Assembly: GCA_963580455.1 (NCBI GenBank)
Contig: OY756964.1
Location: 4,216,001-4,280,000, forward strand
Length of the DNA: 64,000 nucleotides
DNA from: Euonymus europaeus
Lineage: Eukaryota > Streptophyta > Magnoliopsida > Celastrales > Celastraceae
Reading direction: 5' to 3'
In this document: positions 21,888-34,173 of the stretch, one piece after another
How positions within the stretch are numbered: position 1 is the first letter of the stretch
Layout of the letters: each line of letters opens with the position of its first letter
Program-made: the position numbers and the translations under genes
The notes under the pieces: generated by a model
Database searches by the model: none
Told to the model about the DNA's origin: nothing
The model's input: the letters and a program-made list of their open reading frames with translations, nothing else

Positions 21888-24672
21888 CTATCTCTTCTTT
21901 TTCTTCAAGAGTGACGCAGCACGTAGAAACATCCTATCAACTTCATCAAAGTTTGGCAAACCCAAGTCTTTGTCCAATGATTGGGAATTCTTTGAGTCTG
22001 CAGATATGGAGCGCAGGTGCTCTTCAAAATTTTCAGATTCTCGATCATTTGCAGGGAATTTATCAAACACATCCAAATAGAGACGTCGCTCAGTCTTCTC
22101 CTCCGTCTCTGAGCCAGAGTCGGTCTCAAAAATGTCGGATAAATCTTCAGAATCTGATGTCATACCCGAATCCATGGAAGGATCCTCATCTGAGCATTCC
22201 ACAGCTCCTTCCACGATTTCTTGCAGTCTTCCAGCATTATTGGATTGCATGCCAGAAATACGCCCTGATACTACAGCATCAGTTTTCAGAATGCCTTCAA
22301 CAGCATCAGTTCCATTGTTTTCTGCCTGTGCGTGAAGCAACTCAAGTTCCTGTTTAAGTCTTGGAACATATTTTCTGACAGATCGAAGGCCATCCCTATA
22401 TTTGGATTTATCCAAAGCCTGAAAAAGGATAAAAAAAAACGAATGAGAATTATTTTCAGGAAAAATATTAATGGTCAAATGGTTGGTCTATGCTCTTATT
22501 ACTTTCATGTCCAAGTAAAGAATGATAGTTGACAGTGAGCGTGTTTAAAGGCAACCCATGTCCAGGTAAGCCTGTTCATTTTCAATGCTTCATTTTCATA
22601 GATTGGCTCTGCAGCCAACGAAAATTTGGTGTTCAAACTTTAGACGTGGCCAATGTCCCATCATTAATCATAAAAGGCAAAAATATATATATATGCAAGA
22701 AGAGGAAAAGGACCTTCTTTCTGGAGAGAGTGACCCTGGGTGACATAATCTCTGTTGGTGGTTGAGAATAGTTCTTTCCTCTATACATAATTATGGTGTT
22801 CTCTTCATGAATGTCAAGTACAATCCCTCCTGTCAATCTCGCCAGCTCAGTGGCAATCTCCCTGACCTCTTCCGGCGAAAATGTCTTAACCACCACCTGC
22901 AAAGTCTGATGCTTCTTCCAATGCAGGTGCATATTCAAAATTACACCCTGGTAGATTCCACGTCTTCCAACTGGAACATAATTTTTGCACTTGAGGCCCA
23001 TCTTCAAAAAGAAGAAGTGCTCTTCTGGGGTCAATACTTCTGGATCGTGGGTTGTTTCAGACGATTCTGAAGGCTCAATCTTCTTTAGAGCTTCAACTAG
23101 TCTTTCCTCTTTCTTTTGAGCCTGAGAAAATAATGAGCAGAGAATAAGAAACAAGCCAATGTAAGAAAATATATTCAGAAAGAAGAAACCGGAAAGAAAA
23201 TACCAATTCACAAATTCTTTTCATTTAGTTTTTAAAATAGCAAGATTCTACCTCTTGCCACTCAGAAAATAAAAAAGGATAAGGAGGAAAATAAGCAATA
23301 TTGCCAAAAAAACCCATTTGCACCACACTTAATGCTTTGTGATATTATTTCTAAACCATGCAGCCTAAAGCTAAAAGGATCTAGGTTTCAGATTATCCCC
23401 AATACAATGAATCAATGATAACGAAGCCAATGGAACCTTACCTTTCTCAATTTAAAAAGAAGTTTTTCTTCAGTTGTCATTCTTTGATACTCTTTTTTCT
23501 TCTTCCACCTGAATAACTTTAGCCACTTCACAACTGCTCGTTTCCCTTTCAATTTCTTCCTCTTCACTTTGGCATCACCAGAACTATCAAAAGGTGTGCA
23601 TTTTCCTGTATGGTTCGGTGGCTCCACCACACCGTCGGCAGTGTTAAAGGTGCTTGAATGAATACTTTGATATCCAGCCAAGGAAAACCTGTTTGCATTA
23701 TACTGTGGTCCATACACAATTTTCCGAGCAAAAACCTTGCACAAAAAATCATCCAAGCTAGTTGAATGTGAGTTAATCTTCATGTAAAAGAAGATGACTG
23801 AATTTAAACCAGCCAACATACAACAATTAGTTTGAACAGTCCACATTTAATATAGATAGCTTAAATTGTTCTTGCTCAAATTAACAACCTATGGGCCAGC
23901 AGATATCTCACAATCGGCATTTTGTAAATGAGACTATCTAGCTTCCCCTTTTGACTCTCTCTTCCATCAGAAACAGCTTATATTTTGTTTCAAGTTGTGA
24001 GGTAATATATTTTAACCTTTAAAGTATCTTTTTCAGGTTACTCATCCACATACTCCATTCTCTGCAAAAATGGGTCAATGCCAAATAAACGAGTATCTGC
24101 CCAAGATGGAAGAAGATTCTCAATAAAAAGCAGTTTTATCCCATCCGCTAGAGCCTGAAGAACTCCTACAGGACCAGCATATAAGGGTTTTAAGGTCAAT
24201 CCAATCACCCGTCAAGATAATATTAGAACTGATTTGTCCCAGATGAAGATAAAGTCAATTACACAAGTGTAAATTACTTTATAGAGGAATGCACAAGTGC
24301 TAATTTCGCACAGCACCGTATCTTCGCATCCAACCAAATCGGATGCAAAAGATTTATCACCGACTAGCCGTAGAAAGGAGCATGATCCCCAGACGCAGTT
24401 ATCATAATAGCTACAATTACTGCCGATGTTTGAAGTATCTTCACAAGAGGGGGAGGGGGAAAAACAGAGAAACGCAGAAACAAAACCTACAGGTAGCGTC
24501 GGTTGATTGAAACTGAAAACCTCCATTTCAACATATGAATACATAAATCGAAGGACGATTAAACATAAATCTTATAGTACCTGGTTCTATAAAGAGGGGC
24601 CTTGTGAAGAAAGACACTTTTTAGGTAACAAGATTTAGAGAGAGTCGCTGTAACCCTTCCCGCCATTGCCAT
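21888..24672 (-). CDS. CRM (CRS1/YhbY) domain RNA-binding protein, organelle-targeted
   Basis: Four exons (24672-24581, 23757-23442, 23121-22714, 22418-21888) join in frame to 448 aa. The N-terminus is Ser/Arg/Lys-rich with no acidic residues ([19 protein letters not shown]), as in a mitochondrial or plastid presequence. A basic helix-rich stretch ([18 protein letters not shown]) leads into one CRM domain at about residues 164-256, with the GRRG loop at 188-191, then [13 protein letters not shown] and MYRGKNY. The C-terminal third is acidic and Ser-rich and ends in LKKKKR. CRM proteins bind intron RNA or pre-ribosomes in organelles; this is the small single-CRM type, like Arabidopsis At3g25440/At4g13070. 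A second in-frame ATG at 24666 would shorten it by two residues. Intron 1 carries a plastid-derived fragment. Confidence 0.9.
24062..24190 (-). pseudogene. ndhA: Nuclear fragment of chloroplast ndhA exon 1 (NUPT)
   Basis: Minus-strand translation reads [14 protein letters not shown], then [18 protein letters not shown], which aligns closely with plastid NdhA (a subunit of the thylakoid NDH complex) in the loop around its second membrane helix. The flanking frame soon stops and the rest of ndhA is absent. It lies inside intron 1 of the CRM gene in the same orientation. Substitutions such as a Trp in place of the usual Arg after LLPS show decay, so this is an old plastid-to-nucleus transfer with no function expected. 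Confidence 0.82.
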
Positions 24673-25129
24673 TTCCCCTTCCTCTTCACCGTTTCTCGTT
24701 CAGTCCTCGACCTCGAATGCCCTTCTTCCGTCGAAAAACACAGCCTTGAACCCATTACTTGAGACTGCCTGGGCCTAAAAGCCCAAGAGGGTACAGTCAG
24801 TGGAGGCGTGAAGCAGAGTTCGGAAATACTTCTGGCCCAATTTTCTGCATCGGCCCATTAAACAAGCTTTCCTGCACAGTTTTTTGTCAATTTTTCCTCC
24901 AATAAAGAAATTATCCCAAAAATGTTTCAATACAGACATTATCTTTGAATTTAAATTTTAAATCATAAATTTACCTTCAAATCATGTATGTATGTGTTGT
25001 TACATAAAATTATAGATACTTTGAGATGTTTTGTATTGGAATTATTAGCACCACCAATTTTTTCAATCAAGTCTCATTTATCCATGCTTTATGGATTCAG
25101 AATACAATATGATTTTTAGCTGTAATTCA
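24673..25129. other. Upstream region of the CRM gene
   Basis: The first 100 bases upstream of the ATG are presumably the 5' UTR and core promoter. No TATA box is obvious. AT-rich sequence without features follows up to the Mutator-like element. Confidence 0.4.
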
Positions 25130-26221
25130 TGGTTAATGTCACTTTTGATCATCCAAAGATAGGTCAGGTTTCATTTTGCACACCGCACTTTAAAAAGTTG
25201 CACTTTGCACATCATAATTTCAAAATCGTTCCAGTCTCCACACTCGAGCAGTTTTTGACACTGCCGGGCAGCAAGTTTGCCCATGTGGCATTTTGACCAT
25301 TTCTCAATTGGTCCACGTGTAAAATGTTGCCACATGAAAATGTTTCTCATTTTTTTAATTGAAAATTTATCAAATAAACGTGAAAAAAAACAAATTCAGC
25401 TAAAAAAATCACAGATTCAATGTCTCGGTTTTAATGGATGAGCGAAGTAGCGAGTGTAAGAGAACGGATCTGGCTTGTGATATGCTTGAGAAGGGGGTAT
25501 GTTTCTTGGATGGAGATGTCCTTCTGTCAGCTAGGAGCAATGAGAGCTAATCTGGTAATGGCTTATCTTCAGCGAAAAGAGACTCTGATTCCAACAATTC
25601 AGTTGTGGCTTCGAAAAGATTCTTATCTTCATGTAACACTTTTCAAAGACCATTTGACGTGATCCGAATTCAATAGCTTTCCCAGCTCTTGCCTCTTGGA
25701 CTTTAATTTGTTCATGGATCTGGTCCTTTTATTTGGCCCTCTTTTTCTTCAGCGTGCCTCTTGTTCTTGACTGGAAAATTCAAAGTCTGTAGAGAGAGAG
25801 ACTCCACAAGACACAACAAAAGCCAAAGCCAAAGTCGCAACCATCTCTCTTTCTATGTCTCCTTCTCTAGTTTGATTAGAGCTTACGGTAGAGGAGAATC
25901 CTTCTCTGGTTCGATTACTCTGGTCACCGCAGAAGACGAAGTCGATGAAGTGAGATCGGGCTAGTCGGCTAGGGTTTCAAAACTGTAATTATTTTAAACT
26001 AATTTAATAATTTTATTATTATTTATACTTTGTTTTATTCTCAAATATCTGACACGTGTCACATAAGCGAACTTGCTGCCGTGCAGTGTCAAAAGTTGTC
26101 CAACTGATGAGACTGACACAATTTTGAAATTATGGTGCGCAGAGTGCAATTTTTTTAAAATGCTATTTTTTTAAAATGGAACATAGTCTATCTTTGGGTG
26201 ATCAAAAGTGATATTAACCCC
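25130..26221. mobile_element. Mutator-like element with ~165-bp inverted repeats, possible Pack-MULE
   Basis: The left end ggttaatgtcacttttgatc and the reverse complement of the right end (gggttaatatcacttttgatc-type) stay alignable for about 165 bp, including cataatttcaaaat and acttttgacactgc-type words. Flanks tgtaattca (25121-25129) and tgtagttca (26222-26230) match at 8 of 9, the 9-bp size expected for MULEs. There is no transposase. The interior (about 25430-25970) is GC-richer and has open frames, one starting ATGGATGAGCGAAG at 25434, which suggests captured gene sequence that I cannot identify. Confidence 0.8.
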
Positions 26222-26746
26222 TGTAGTTCAAGTCCTAACAATGGCTTTTATTTCCAATTAATTTGAAACCATTGAATATTATCCATGTATTTATAATACT
26301 TCACCTTCACAATTCTACAACCAATCAATTATCGAAATTTAAAAAAAAAAAATCGTTCCTATTTTTGTTCTCATTCCCACTACTAACTAAACATAGCATT
26401 AGAGCTACATATAAGTCCGGTTTCGGGTAATCAATCCGAGCCGGCCCCAGCTCAGTATTTTTAGAGGCCTATTTGCTACAAGAGTTAGTTTCACATCGGA
26501 TTAAAAAATTACTTGCTTTTGATGGACAATATGCAGAAAACGCATAGAAACCAGAGAACTTCCAAACCATAAAAAAGAACAGTGCATATGTAATGCTCTT
26601 TCTTTCAAACACGAAATGTTTACAAGAGGAAGTTTCCTGTGTCAAAAGGGGACCTCCAACATAATCATTTCTTCTATCATCACCTCGGATTTATTACACC
26701 AAAAAAAACAAAAACAAGTAGTTAAATTCATTCACTGCTATTTAGA
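26222..26746. other. 3' flank of the CML gene
   Basis: Contains a 12-bp A run near 26341 and the probable 3' UTR of the CML gene at about 26580-26746. No other feature is supported. Confidence 0.4.
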
Positions 26747-27199
26747 TTAACTAAGGGCAGCAAATCCACCACCTTGCATCATCTGTTTAAACTCCCTATA
26801 GTTAACCCTTCCATCTCCATCAACATCGACCTTGTTTATCATCTTCTTACAATCCTCTATCGTTCTTCCTTGCTTGAGCCCTAATGAAGCCAAAACAGAT
26901 CTCAATTCCTCAACCGTGATAAACCCATCTCCATTTTTATCAAACACGTTGAAAGCTTCCCTCATGTCCTCTTCTTCGTCCCTCTCGTCCATTATCGTTT
27001 GATATAACGCCCCGAATTCATCGATGTCCACGTACCCGTCCCCGTTCACGTCTATCTTTTCGATCATTTGGATCAAGTCTTTATCAGGAATGTAGATACC
27101 CAAGTTCTCAAGCGAATCATTTAGTTCCTTCTTTGTGATCTTCCCGTCTCCGTTCCTATCGAACATTTGGAAAACCCGGTGCGACTCCGCTGGATCCAT
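26747..27199 (-). CDS. CML7: Calmodulin-like protein, CML7 type
   Basis: A single intronless exon encodes 150 aa with four EF-hands. Loops start at D14 ([12 protein letters not shown]), D50 ([12 protein letters not shown]), D87 ([12 protein letters not shown]) and D125 ([12 protein letters not shown]). All four keep Asp at positions 1 and 5, Gly at 6 and Glu at 12, so all should bind calcium. The acidic linker DERDEEEDM lies between the second and third. The MDPAE start and GGGFAALS tail match the Arabidopsis CML7 subgroup (also close to CML3/CML5). It is a cytosolic or nuclear calcium sensor with unknown partners. The frame stays open upstream to an ATG at 27271, but MDPAE is the family start, so 27199 is used. 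Absence of introns is typical of this subgroup. Confidence 0.93.
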   Translation of the reverse strand: MDPAESHRVFQMFDRNGDGKITKKELNDSLENLGIYIPDKDLIQMIEKIDVNGDGYVDIDEFGALYQTIMDERDEEEDMREAFNVFDKNGDGFITVEELRSVLASLGLKQGRTIEDCKKMINKVDVDGDGRVNYREFKQMMQGGGFAALS

Positions 27200-27505
27200 C
27201 ACACCAACGGAAAGAAAGAGAGAAAAAAAAGGGTACTGCAAGACTAAGTGAAGGGATTGTGAAATGGTCAAGCACTACATACACCCAAGTTTCCTTGGAG
27301 GAGTCTGAAGAGCAAAAACACAATGAATTGAAGAGAGAACTCCAGTTGGGTACAAAAGTTGGGAGAGAAGAAGAGAGATGATTATTAAGGTAGCAGATAA
27401 TAAGGAGAAGCCATAACAACAACGGTTGATAAAAGGATAGATTAACGACTGACAAACTTGTGTGGTTGTGGTGGCAGACTGTCTTCCCCTCTGTATGCTT
27501 GTCTT

Positions 27506-27513
27506 GTTTATAT
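27506..27513 (-). promoter_or_regulatory. TATA box of the CML gene
   Basis: Minus-strand atataaac lies about 310 bases upstream of the ATG. It implies a transcription start near 27480 and a 5' UTR of about 280 bases that is rich in purines and pyrimidine tracts. It is the only good TATA match in range. Confidence 0.5.
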
Positions 27514-29013
27514 TCGTCGAGGGAGAGAGACCCTACAGAAACGTTGAATCAATCAATATTTTTCTTTGGCTCTCCTTATTAGAATTATAACAGTTTGGGC
27601 GTCCAAAAACGCGTGATGACATATTGAATTGATCTGGTTTTGGTACTAATTTTGGTTTGCAGCCGTTGGGAGTTGGGTAGTTAACAGAACATTAACTTTC
27701 GGTTGGAGGAAGTTGACGGTTGTTGAAGAAAGGTGCTGATGGTGCCACGTGGAGTTTGTTTATTTGGTTAATGAAGAATTCAAGAAAAGCAAAGTTGAAT
27801 TATTAGCTCAAAGAAATGCATATATTATATCCCAAGTGATGTCAAGACAAGGAGTTCTCTTGTTTAATTCAGTATTATATAGAGCATTTATAAAATTGAG
27901 TTTTAATCCTTAAAAAATTAGAGAAGTCCTAGTCCCTTGACGACTTTATCCATTAAACTATCTAGACAATAGTAATACATATTTCTAGAACAATAATGTT
28001 AGGGGTCTCAGTAATTTTTCATCCCAAAAATATCTCTACAGTGTGTGACACTTATTTATTGGATGCGATGACATCATAGTAAGGGAACTCATTGAAAATC
28101 ATACCCAATAAAAAAAATGATACATATTACAAGAATAATTTTGAAATAAAAATCAGTTAGATCTTAATTTATCATTTTTGTTTCTAGAATCCACCAAGTC
28201 TTTGGACAATTTTCTTCATCAGTCAAAGTCTATCGTTCTGACCAAAATAGTGTAAAACACAAAGTATGTCAGGGGGCTTATGACTTCAATTGGATAGTGT
28301 AAAGACCTGGGAATAAGAATTTAAAACCTATTACTTAATTTGACTTTCATGTGTAATGTCACTTGTTCTTGTGAATCATATTCGGATTTTGAAAATTCTA
28401 CCACATTGTTCAGCGAATCAGTAATATTCAATCTTGCTTGATTGATCCTAATAAAATTCATAAGCTGCCCTTCAAAAAGTGGGTAATATTAAAACCAAAA
28501 ACTCTATTAGAAACTGTTATGGACACGAAATGCAAGTGTATTTCTGTAACCCACAGCACAAGCAACAAGGGCTTTATTTCCAAGACAAACAAACTAGAAT
28601 TCTAGTGGATTAAGTATTCTTTTGGTAGGATAAAACGTCTCACTTTAATAACTCGAACTTTTAAAATGTGCCAAAATGATAACTCCAACTTTTAAAATGT
28701 ACCATTGCCAGGTTTTTGGTGATTGGGATGGGGCAGAGGGTTCGTGGTTGAGGTGGGGCAATGGTGCACTAACAATGGGACCGTGGGTTCTGTGGCCGTG
28801 AGATGGGGACTGGTGCAAATCGAGATGCTGGAGAACTCTGCAGGTGAGATGGATCTTCGATAATAGAGATCAGGTCTGTGATGGTCCTGGTCAGTGATGG
28901 AGGTGCTGCAAGTTGAAGGTGAAACTCTGCAGGAGAGATCGATTTTATCACACCAAAGTCTTATGTCGGATACTGGCAGGTAGACTGAAATTGGAGGTCA
29001 ATTGGCCAAGTTA
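27514..29013. other. Intergenic, nothing recognised
   Basis: The first few hundred bases are CML promoter. The rest is AT-rich, with a GC-richer block at 28710-28960 adjoining the ribosomal-protein pseudogene that could belong to the same inserted cDNA. No gene is supported. Confidence 0.35.
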
Positions 29014-29303
29014 GCTGAATATGCATTTATCATCTTCTTCATATAAGCAAACCTCCAGGGATCTAGCTCATCAATTGCTCTCAGTAAGAACATGCTTGAT
29101 GCGGAACATGGACTTCCTCACCTTGGGAATGCACTCTGGATGAGGTAATCTAAGGTTCTGTGGATCAATCAACTGCCTTTGAGTCATCGACATGTTTTTC
29201 TCCTTCAACAGAACACACCAAAGTTTGTGAAGATCATCCCAAGACTTATAGTCGCACCTCTGATGCCTTCCAACTTGGACCATAAACAGGCTTTTCATCA
29301 CAT
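29014..29303 (-). pseudogene. Frameshifted fragment of mitochondrial ribosomal protein uL29m (MRPL47)
   Basis: Minus-strand pieces in three frames align in order with plant mitochondrial L47/uL29: YGPSWKASEVRL, then SWDDLHKLWCVLLKEKN, MTQRQ and RKSMFRIKHVLTE, then AIDELDPWRFAYMKKMINA. Two frameshifts, after EVRL and after LTE, break the protein. Both ends of the parent gene are missing and no intron interrupts the segment, which favours a processed (retrocopied) pseudogene, though no A-tail is clear. Confidence 0.8.
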
Positions 29304-31382
29304 TTTAATAGGGTGTCAACGATCGATTTTTTACATGTTTTAGTCAAATCATTTATCGATTATCGATCTCCGGTTCTCCATCGGTTTCGACTTTTTTGAA
29401 TCCCAAATTTTGGGGCCCAACTGAATTAGTTACAAAGGGCCCAAGTTGTAAGACCTATTGAACTTCCGGTGATCCATGAGCCTTGTCTTTGGGACTTGCT
29501 ATGATTTTTGTGTTGTAAATACATTTCATGCTCAAAAGTACTATAATTAATTAATAGTGTGACACAAATTAGCCAAAAAATTTGACAGTTAGGTTAGACA
29601 TGCATTAATTCCTTTAAACGAGATGAAAATGGTGTACCATCTACTATATATAAAGTAAGTATAGACTAATTACGTAACATGTATCGATGGAGTTGAATAA
29701 TTAAAATGGGTGGATTGTATTGCGCTTCAACTAAAACGACTTTGAAATGATTTCTAAACTTAAATCTACTTGAGAGAAACGAAAACGACTGAATCTAAAC
29801 TAATATAAAACCAAACTATGCTAGGAATGGAAAGAGAAGCAAATAATTTACTTGAGAAAAACAAACTTAAACTTATTAATTAAGGGAACCAAACTAAAAG
29901 GTGTAAATTTGTGGGTCTGCATCTCTTTTTCAGTCTCCTCGTCCCCTTCTTATAGCCTACGTTCCTTCACTCTGATTTGTCGACCTAATCAATCGTTTGT
30001 AACTGCTTCACAATTGCCCCCTTTTGTTTTGTTTAATGCACAATTGGGCTTCGCATTTGTGTGATGGGCTTTTTCTTATGGGTAATACATCTTGTTTGGT
30101 CTAATTTATTTCAAATGTGTCTTTAAGGCCCAAATTAAGACGGTATAAGAGCTTCAGACTAATCAACCAAGTGCAAGTTTGAAATAGCTATATGACCAAA
30201 TCGAATTATTGTATTCCGAAGAAGTTGAGCCATGCAATAGAGTTCTATAACAATCATATTGTCGCATAAAAACTCTCTCACACCCACTTGTCTCTCAATC
30301 ACTCTTTTGATAAATTGCAAGCCAAATGAATTTTGTCACTAAAATAGATTTTTCCACATGAAGTTAAAATTTTCATAAAAGAACTAATCACATCAAGCAT
30401 CAAATTAATATTCTCTTGTCACTAGTGTTGTGATTTTAGTATGGAGTGTATTTTGTTTGGGAGTCCGATTTGATGACCCAACTCGAGAATATGTTGCGAA
30501 TCCTGTGAATGGATTTTTTGGTTTCAGTCCACTTATGATTTGGCGTTTAGGAGGTGTTTATAAGATTGTGAGCCTAGCTGCACTTTGTAATTCTCTTTCT
30601 CTGCAACTCCGAGGACGTAGATACAATCGGCCGAACCTCGTAAATCTGTCTTGTGTTTTTCGTTTTCCTTGCGTTGATTTCCGTAGTTAGTTGCGATTAT
30701 CTCCTAACAACTAGTTGTAATATTGTTTGCTTTTAATCATGTAAAATTTCAAAACTGCGTCTAACTTTAATATGCTTGTAATTTAAAAACAAGTAAATCA
30801 CTCCTCAAAAGATTGATTAGAGTGATTGAGACAAAAAAAAAGGAATGGGATGAGAGTGCGGATCCAACTCTTATAAATCTTCTTCTTTTTTTCCTTTTGA
30901 TTATAGCCACCAACTTTTTACCGAATGTGTACACATTTCAATCATCTTAATAAGACCACCCAAATCAAATCAAAATATAAATATAAATTCCATGCAAAAT
31001 CCTTCACCAAGAAAACCAAAAACAGTAAGGCATTAATTATTGTGCTCTGTCCATTTATGCATATATATCCTATTACAAAAATTTTCCTCACTTGGGTCTT
31101 AAATTTCTTCTTATCTCAACAGCCTTCACCGACTACATATAATATATATACATGATTACGTACACAAACCAACACTACTTTACTGCCAGTGTTTTTAATT
31201 CCTTTCGTTTCTTCATCTACTTTGACTCACAAGCATAGAGTTGATCGCCATTGACGTCCATCCTCGACCTTGAACCTCACACTACTCGCAACACACAAGG
31301 TAATTTGCCGGAAAATGTTTGATTTTTCTCAACCTTTTATCTATTTTGTACCCTCATGGTTACAATTCTTAGGGTTTCGAAG
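29304..31382. other. Upstream region of the NPF4 gene and intergenic DNA
   Basis: No gene is recognised. The AT-rich block at 31130-31155 (repeated atat) and the pyrimidine-rich sequence at 31180-31330 probably form the core promoter and 5' UTR of the NPF gene. Confidence 0.35.
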
Positions 31383-33723
31383 ATGAGCGGTATTGAATTT
31401 GAAGGTGAGGAATTCGTGGATTGGGGAGGGCGTAAGGTGACTGCTGGAAAGCATGGTGGAGTGAGGGCTGCAAGCTTTGCATGCGGTAATGTACCTGAAA
31501 ACCTGACTTGGCATAGGTGGGGAAAGATTACCCCTGTGGCTCTGTGCATCAAACTAGAGGCCCAAATATTGAAACTTGAAAGCCCAATTGAGCATATGTC
31601 AATTTACTAATTTAGCCCCTCCTTTAAAAAAAAAACATCTTGTACTGTCAACCTCCATTGCGTGGTGTTTGATCTCCTGCAACTTATATAGAAATTGTTG
31701 TCGACTTGTTGTAGTCGTTAGTGTTGTTGTGGACTTGGAATTATGTGATCTGACTCGCATTGTGATCCTTGGAGCTTTCCTTTTATTATTGGTCATGTGT
31801 AAAGGAAATTTTCTGGAACTCTGCCTTCAAAGTGTTTGATGATTTGCCTATGAGAAATTAATGGTATTAGAAGTTTCTTTATTGATGTCATTCGCAATGG
31901 CGCGTGAGCTCCCTGCATCTGAATGTTTTCCCTTACAGTATTAACCACACAGAATTTCCTTGTTTTCTTCAATGCAGTTGTGGAGGTGCTAGAGAACATG
32001 GTTTTCTTGGCCAATGCCAATAACTTTGTGCAATATTTTATCAAGTCAATGCACTACCCAGTTGCAGATGCTTCAAACATGGTCACTAATTTTATGGGAA
32101 CCTCTTTCCTTCTCACTATATTTGGTGGGTTCATTAGCGACTCATTCCTTACCAGATTCACGACCTTCCTCATCTCGTGTGCAATAGAGCTGCTGGTACG
32201 AATACTTTTCAACAGAAGCCATGTACATTACAATGTTCATTATTGAGTAAAATACTAGAAGTGAAATATGATTTTGTAACAGGGGCTTATGCTACTGACA
32301 ATCCAAGCTCATCGTAAAGCATTACAACCGGCCATGAATGAAAGACCTTCAAACTCTCAAGCAGCAATGCTTTATACGGGGATTTACGCGATGGCTATAG
32401 GCGTTGGTGGAATAAAAGCCTCACTACCTGCACATGGTGCTGATCAGCTCGACCGGACCAATCAACTCGGTATCTCTGCCTTCTTCAATTGGTTTTTCTT
32501 CTCCCTCTGCACTGGTGGCCTTATAGCCTCAACTATTATGGTATGGATTGAAGAAAACAAAGGGTGGAGATGGAGTTTCGTGATATCATTAATCGTTCTG
32601 AGCATTGCATTCTTCATATTTGCAATCGGATTCCCGATTTATAAGTATAAACGTCCTGCTGGTAGTCCATTAACAAGAATCTTTAAGGTAAGTTAAAAAT
32701 TTTCCAACCATTTCATATATTGCTACTTTATGTTGATCTCTTAAACTCAATTGGGTTATCTTGTTTTTTAAGGTGTTTGCTTCTGCTATTAGAAATCGAA
32801 AAGCATCATCGGTGCATCATCGAAATGGTAATTCAGTGAAGAACTCAATCAGTAACATCGGAAGGTCCCTCGATAAATATAGGTTTGTAATTTTTTCTTA
32901 TTTAACATGAATGGTATGAGTTGTTATTAAAAGATGGCCATAGCATGCATTAATGGAGTAATGGAGTCTTGGAATGAAAATCTGCAGGTTCCTAGATAAG
33001 GCATTAGTTGATGACACTACTAGTGTAGCTGATGTTGAGGAAACAAAGACCTTCGTCGGCCTCCTTCCAATCTTTGCAAGCACAATCTTGATGAACTGCT
33101 GTCTCGCCCAACTTCAAACATTCTCAGTGCAACAGGGGAACATCATGAACAAAAACATAAAGGATTTCCAAATCCCAACTCAATCCTTAACAGTTATGCC
33201 TCTCACTGTCATGCTTAGTTCCATACCTACATACGAGTTCCTGAAATCTTATGGCAATAAGAATTCCAAAATCCACAAAGTTTTCAAGCCACTCACAAGG
33301 GTTGGACTCGGATTAGCACTCGCATCAGCGTCCATGGGCGTTGCTGCTGCAGTTGAAGTGAAGAGGCGTGAAACCGCGGAGAAGGGAGACTTGATCTCAG
33401 TTTTCTGGCTAAGTTGGCAGTATCTTCTACTAGGTGTTGCAGATATGCTTACTCTAGGAGGAATGCTAGAGTTTTTCTACTCGGAAGCACCGCAACGAAT
33501 GAGAAGCGTGTGCACTGCATTGGCTTGGTGCTCTACTTCCATGGGGTACTTCTTTAGCTCGGTATTAGTCTCCATTGTTAACTCAGCCAGCGGACATTAT
33601 GGTAAAAAATGGCTTGGAGGGAAAGATCTGAATAATGATCGTTTAGATTTGTTTTATACTCTCCTTTGCGTTCTCAACTTCCTTAATTTCTTCAACTATG
33701 TATTCTGGGCCAAACGTTATTAG
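31383..33723 (+). CDS. NRT1/PTR family transporter, NPF4 subfamily
   Basis: Five exons (31383-31485, 31978-32195, 32283-32687, 32773-32882, 32988-33723) join in frame to 523 aa. It starts with the cytosolic FEGEEFVDWGGRKV typical of NPF4, then HGGVRAASFAC into the first membrane helix. Diagnostic NPF words follow: EVLENMVFLANANNFV, NFMGTSFLL, GVGGIKASLPAHGADQ, FNWFFFSLCTGG, and near the end FFYSEAPQRMRS. A 12-helix major-facilitator fold with a large central loop around residues 245-290 is expected. The proton-coupling ExxER of classic NPF members is ExxEN here, as in other NPF4 proteins, several of which carry abscisic acid or nitrate. The substrate cannot be read from sequence. An in-frame ATG at 31356 would add nine residues. 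The total is a little shorter than most NPFs. Confidence 0.9.
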
Positions 33724-34173
33724 CCTAATACACAATATCAGCTTCTTCTTTCTTAATGTAATAAAATCTCTCTGTTTAGTAATCTTTGTTTTGCTTTTGT
33801 GTTTCCACTGTTGGAATCAATGATGGGTGTGCTACAAATCATTGATGAAAGACACCATTAGTGCAGAAAAGGTTAAGGAAACATATTAAATACCTTACAA
33901 TATCTCGTTATAATATTATCATTATTCTACAGTAAACCATGATAAGCTGCTGCTGAATGCTGTGCCCGACCTAATTAAGGCATGTCTTACACGCAGTAAT
34001 CTTGCTAATCAATTGGAAAATCCCGACCAAATCATTATCACCATAAAATTACTCGGTTGTGTTTTGTTTCAAATTTTATGCTCCACATGGTTTGTTTCCT
34101 TGTGGTCTTCCTCCTTTGAATCAAAAAAATAAAAATAAAATCCAAATGGATCAGCGCCGCAGGATCAAGCCAG
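33724..34173. other. 3' flank of the NPF4 gene
   Basis: Contains the probable 3' UTR, with aataaaatc at about 33760-33768 as a candidate polyadenylation signal. Otherwise nothing is seen. Confidence 0.4.

Noticed and set aside
21803..22357. 184-codon open frame on the plus strand
   Set aside because: It is antisense to the last exon of the CRM gene. The minus-strand protein has family similarity and the correct splice borders; this frame has neither.
24212..24544. 110-codon minus-strand frame upstream of the ndhA fragment
   Set aside because: It lies in intron 1 of the CRM gene, has no similarity to NdhA or any family, and lacks splice support.
27200..27271. In-frame upstream extension of the CML gene
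   Set aside because: The extra 24 residues are hydrophobic and unlike the family, whereas MDPAE at 27199 is the conserved start.
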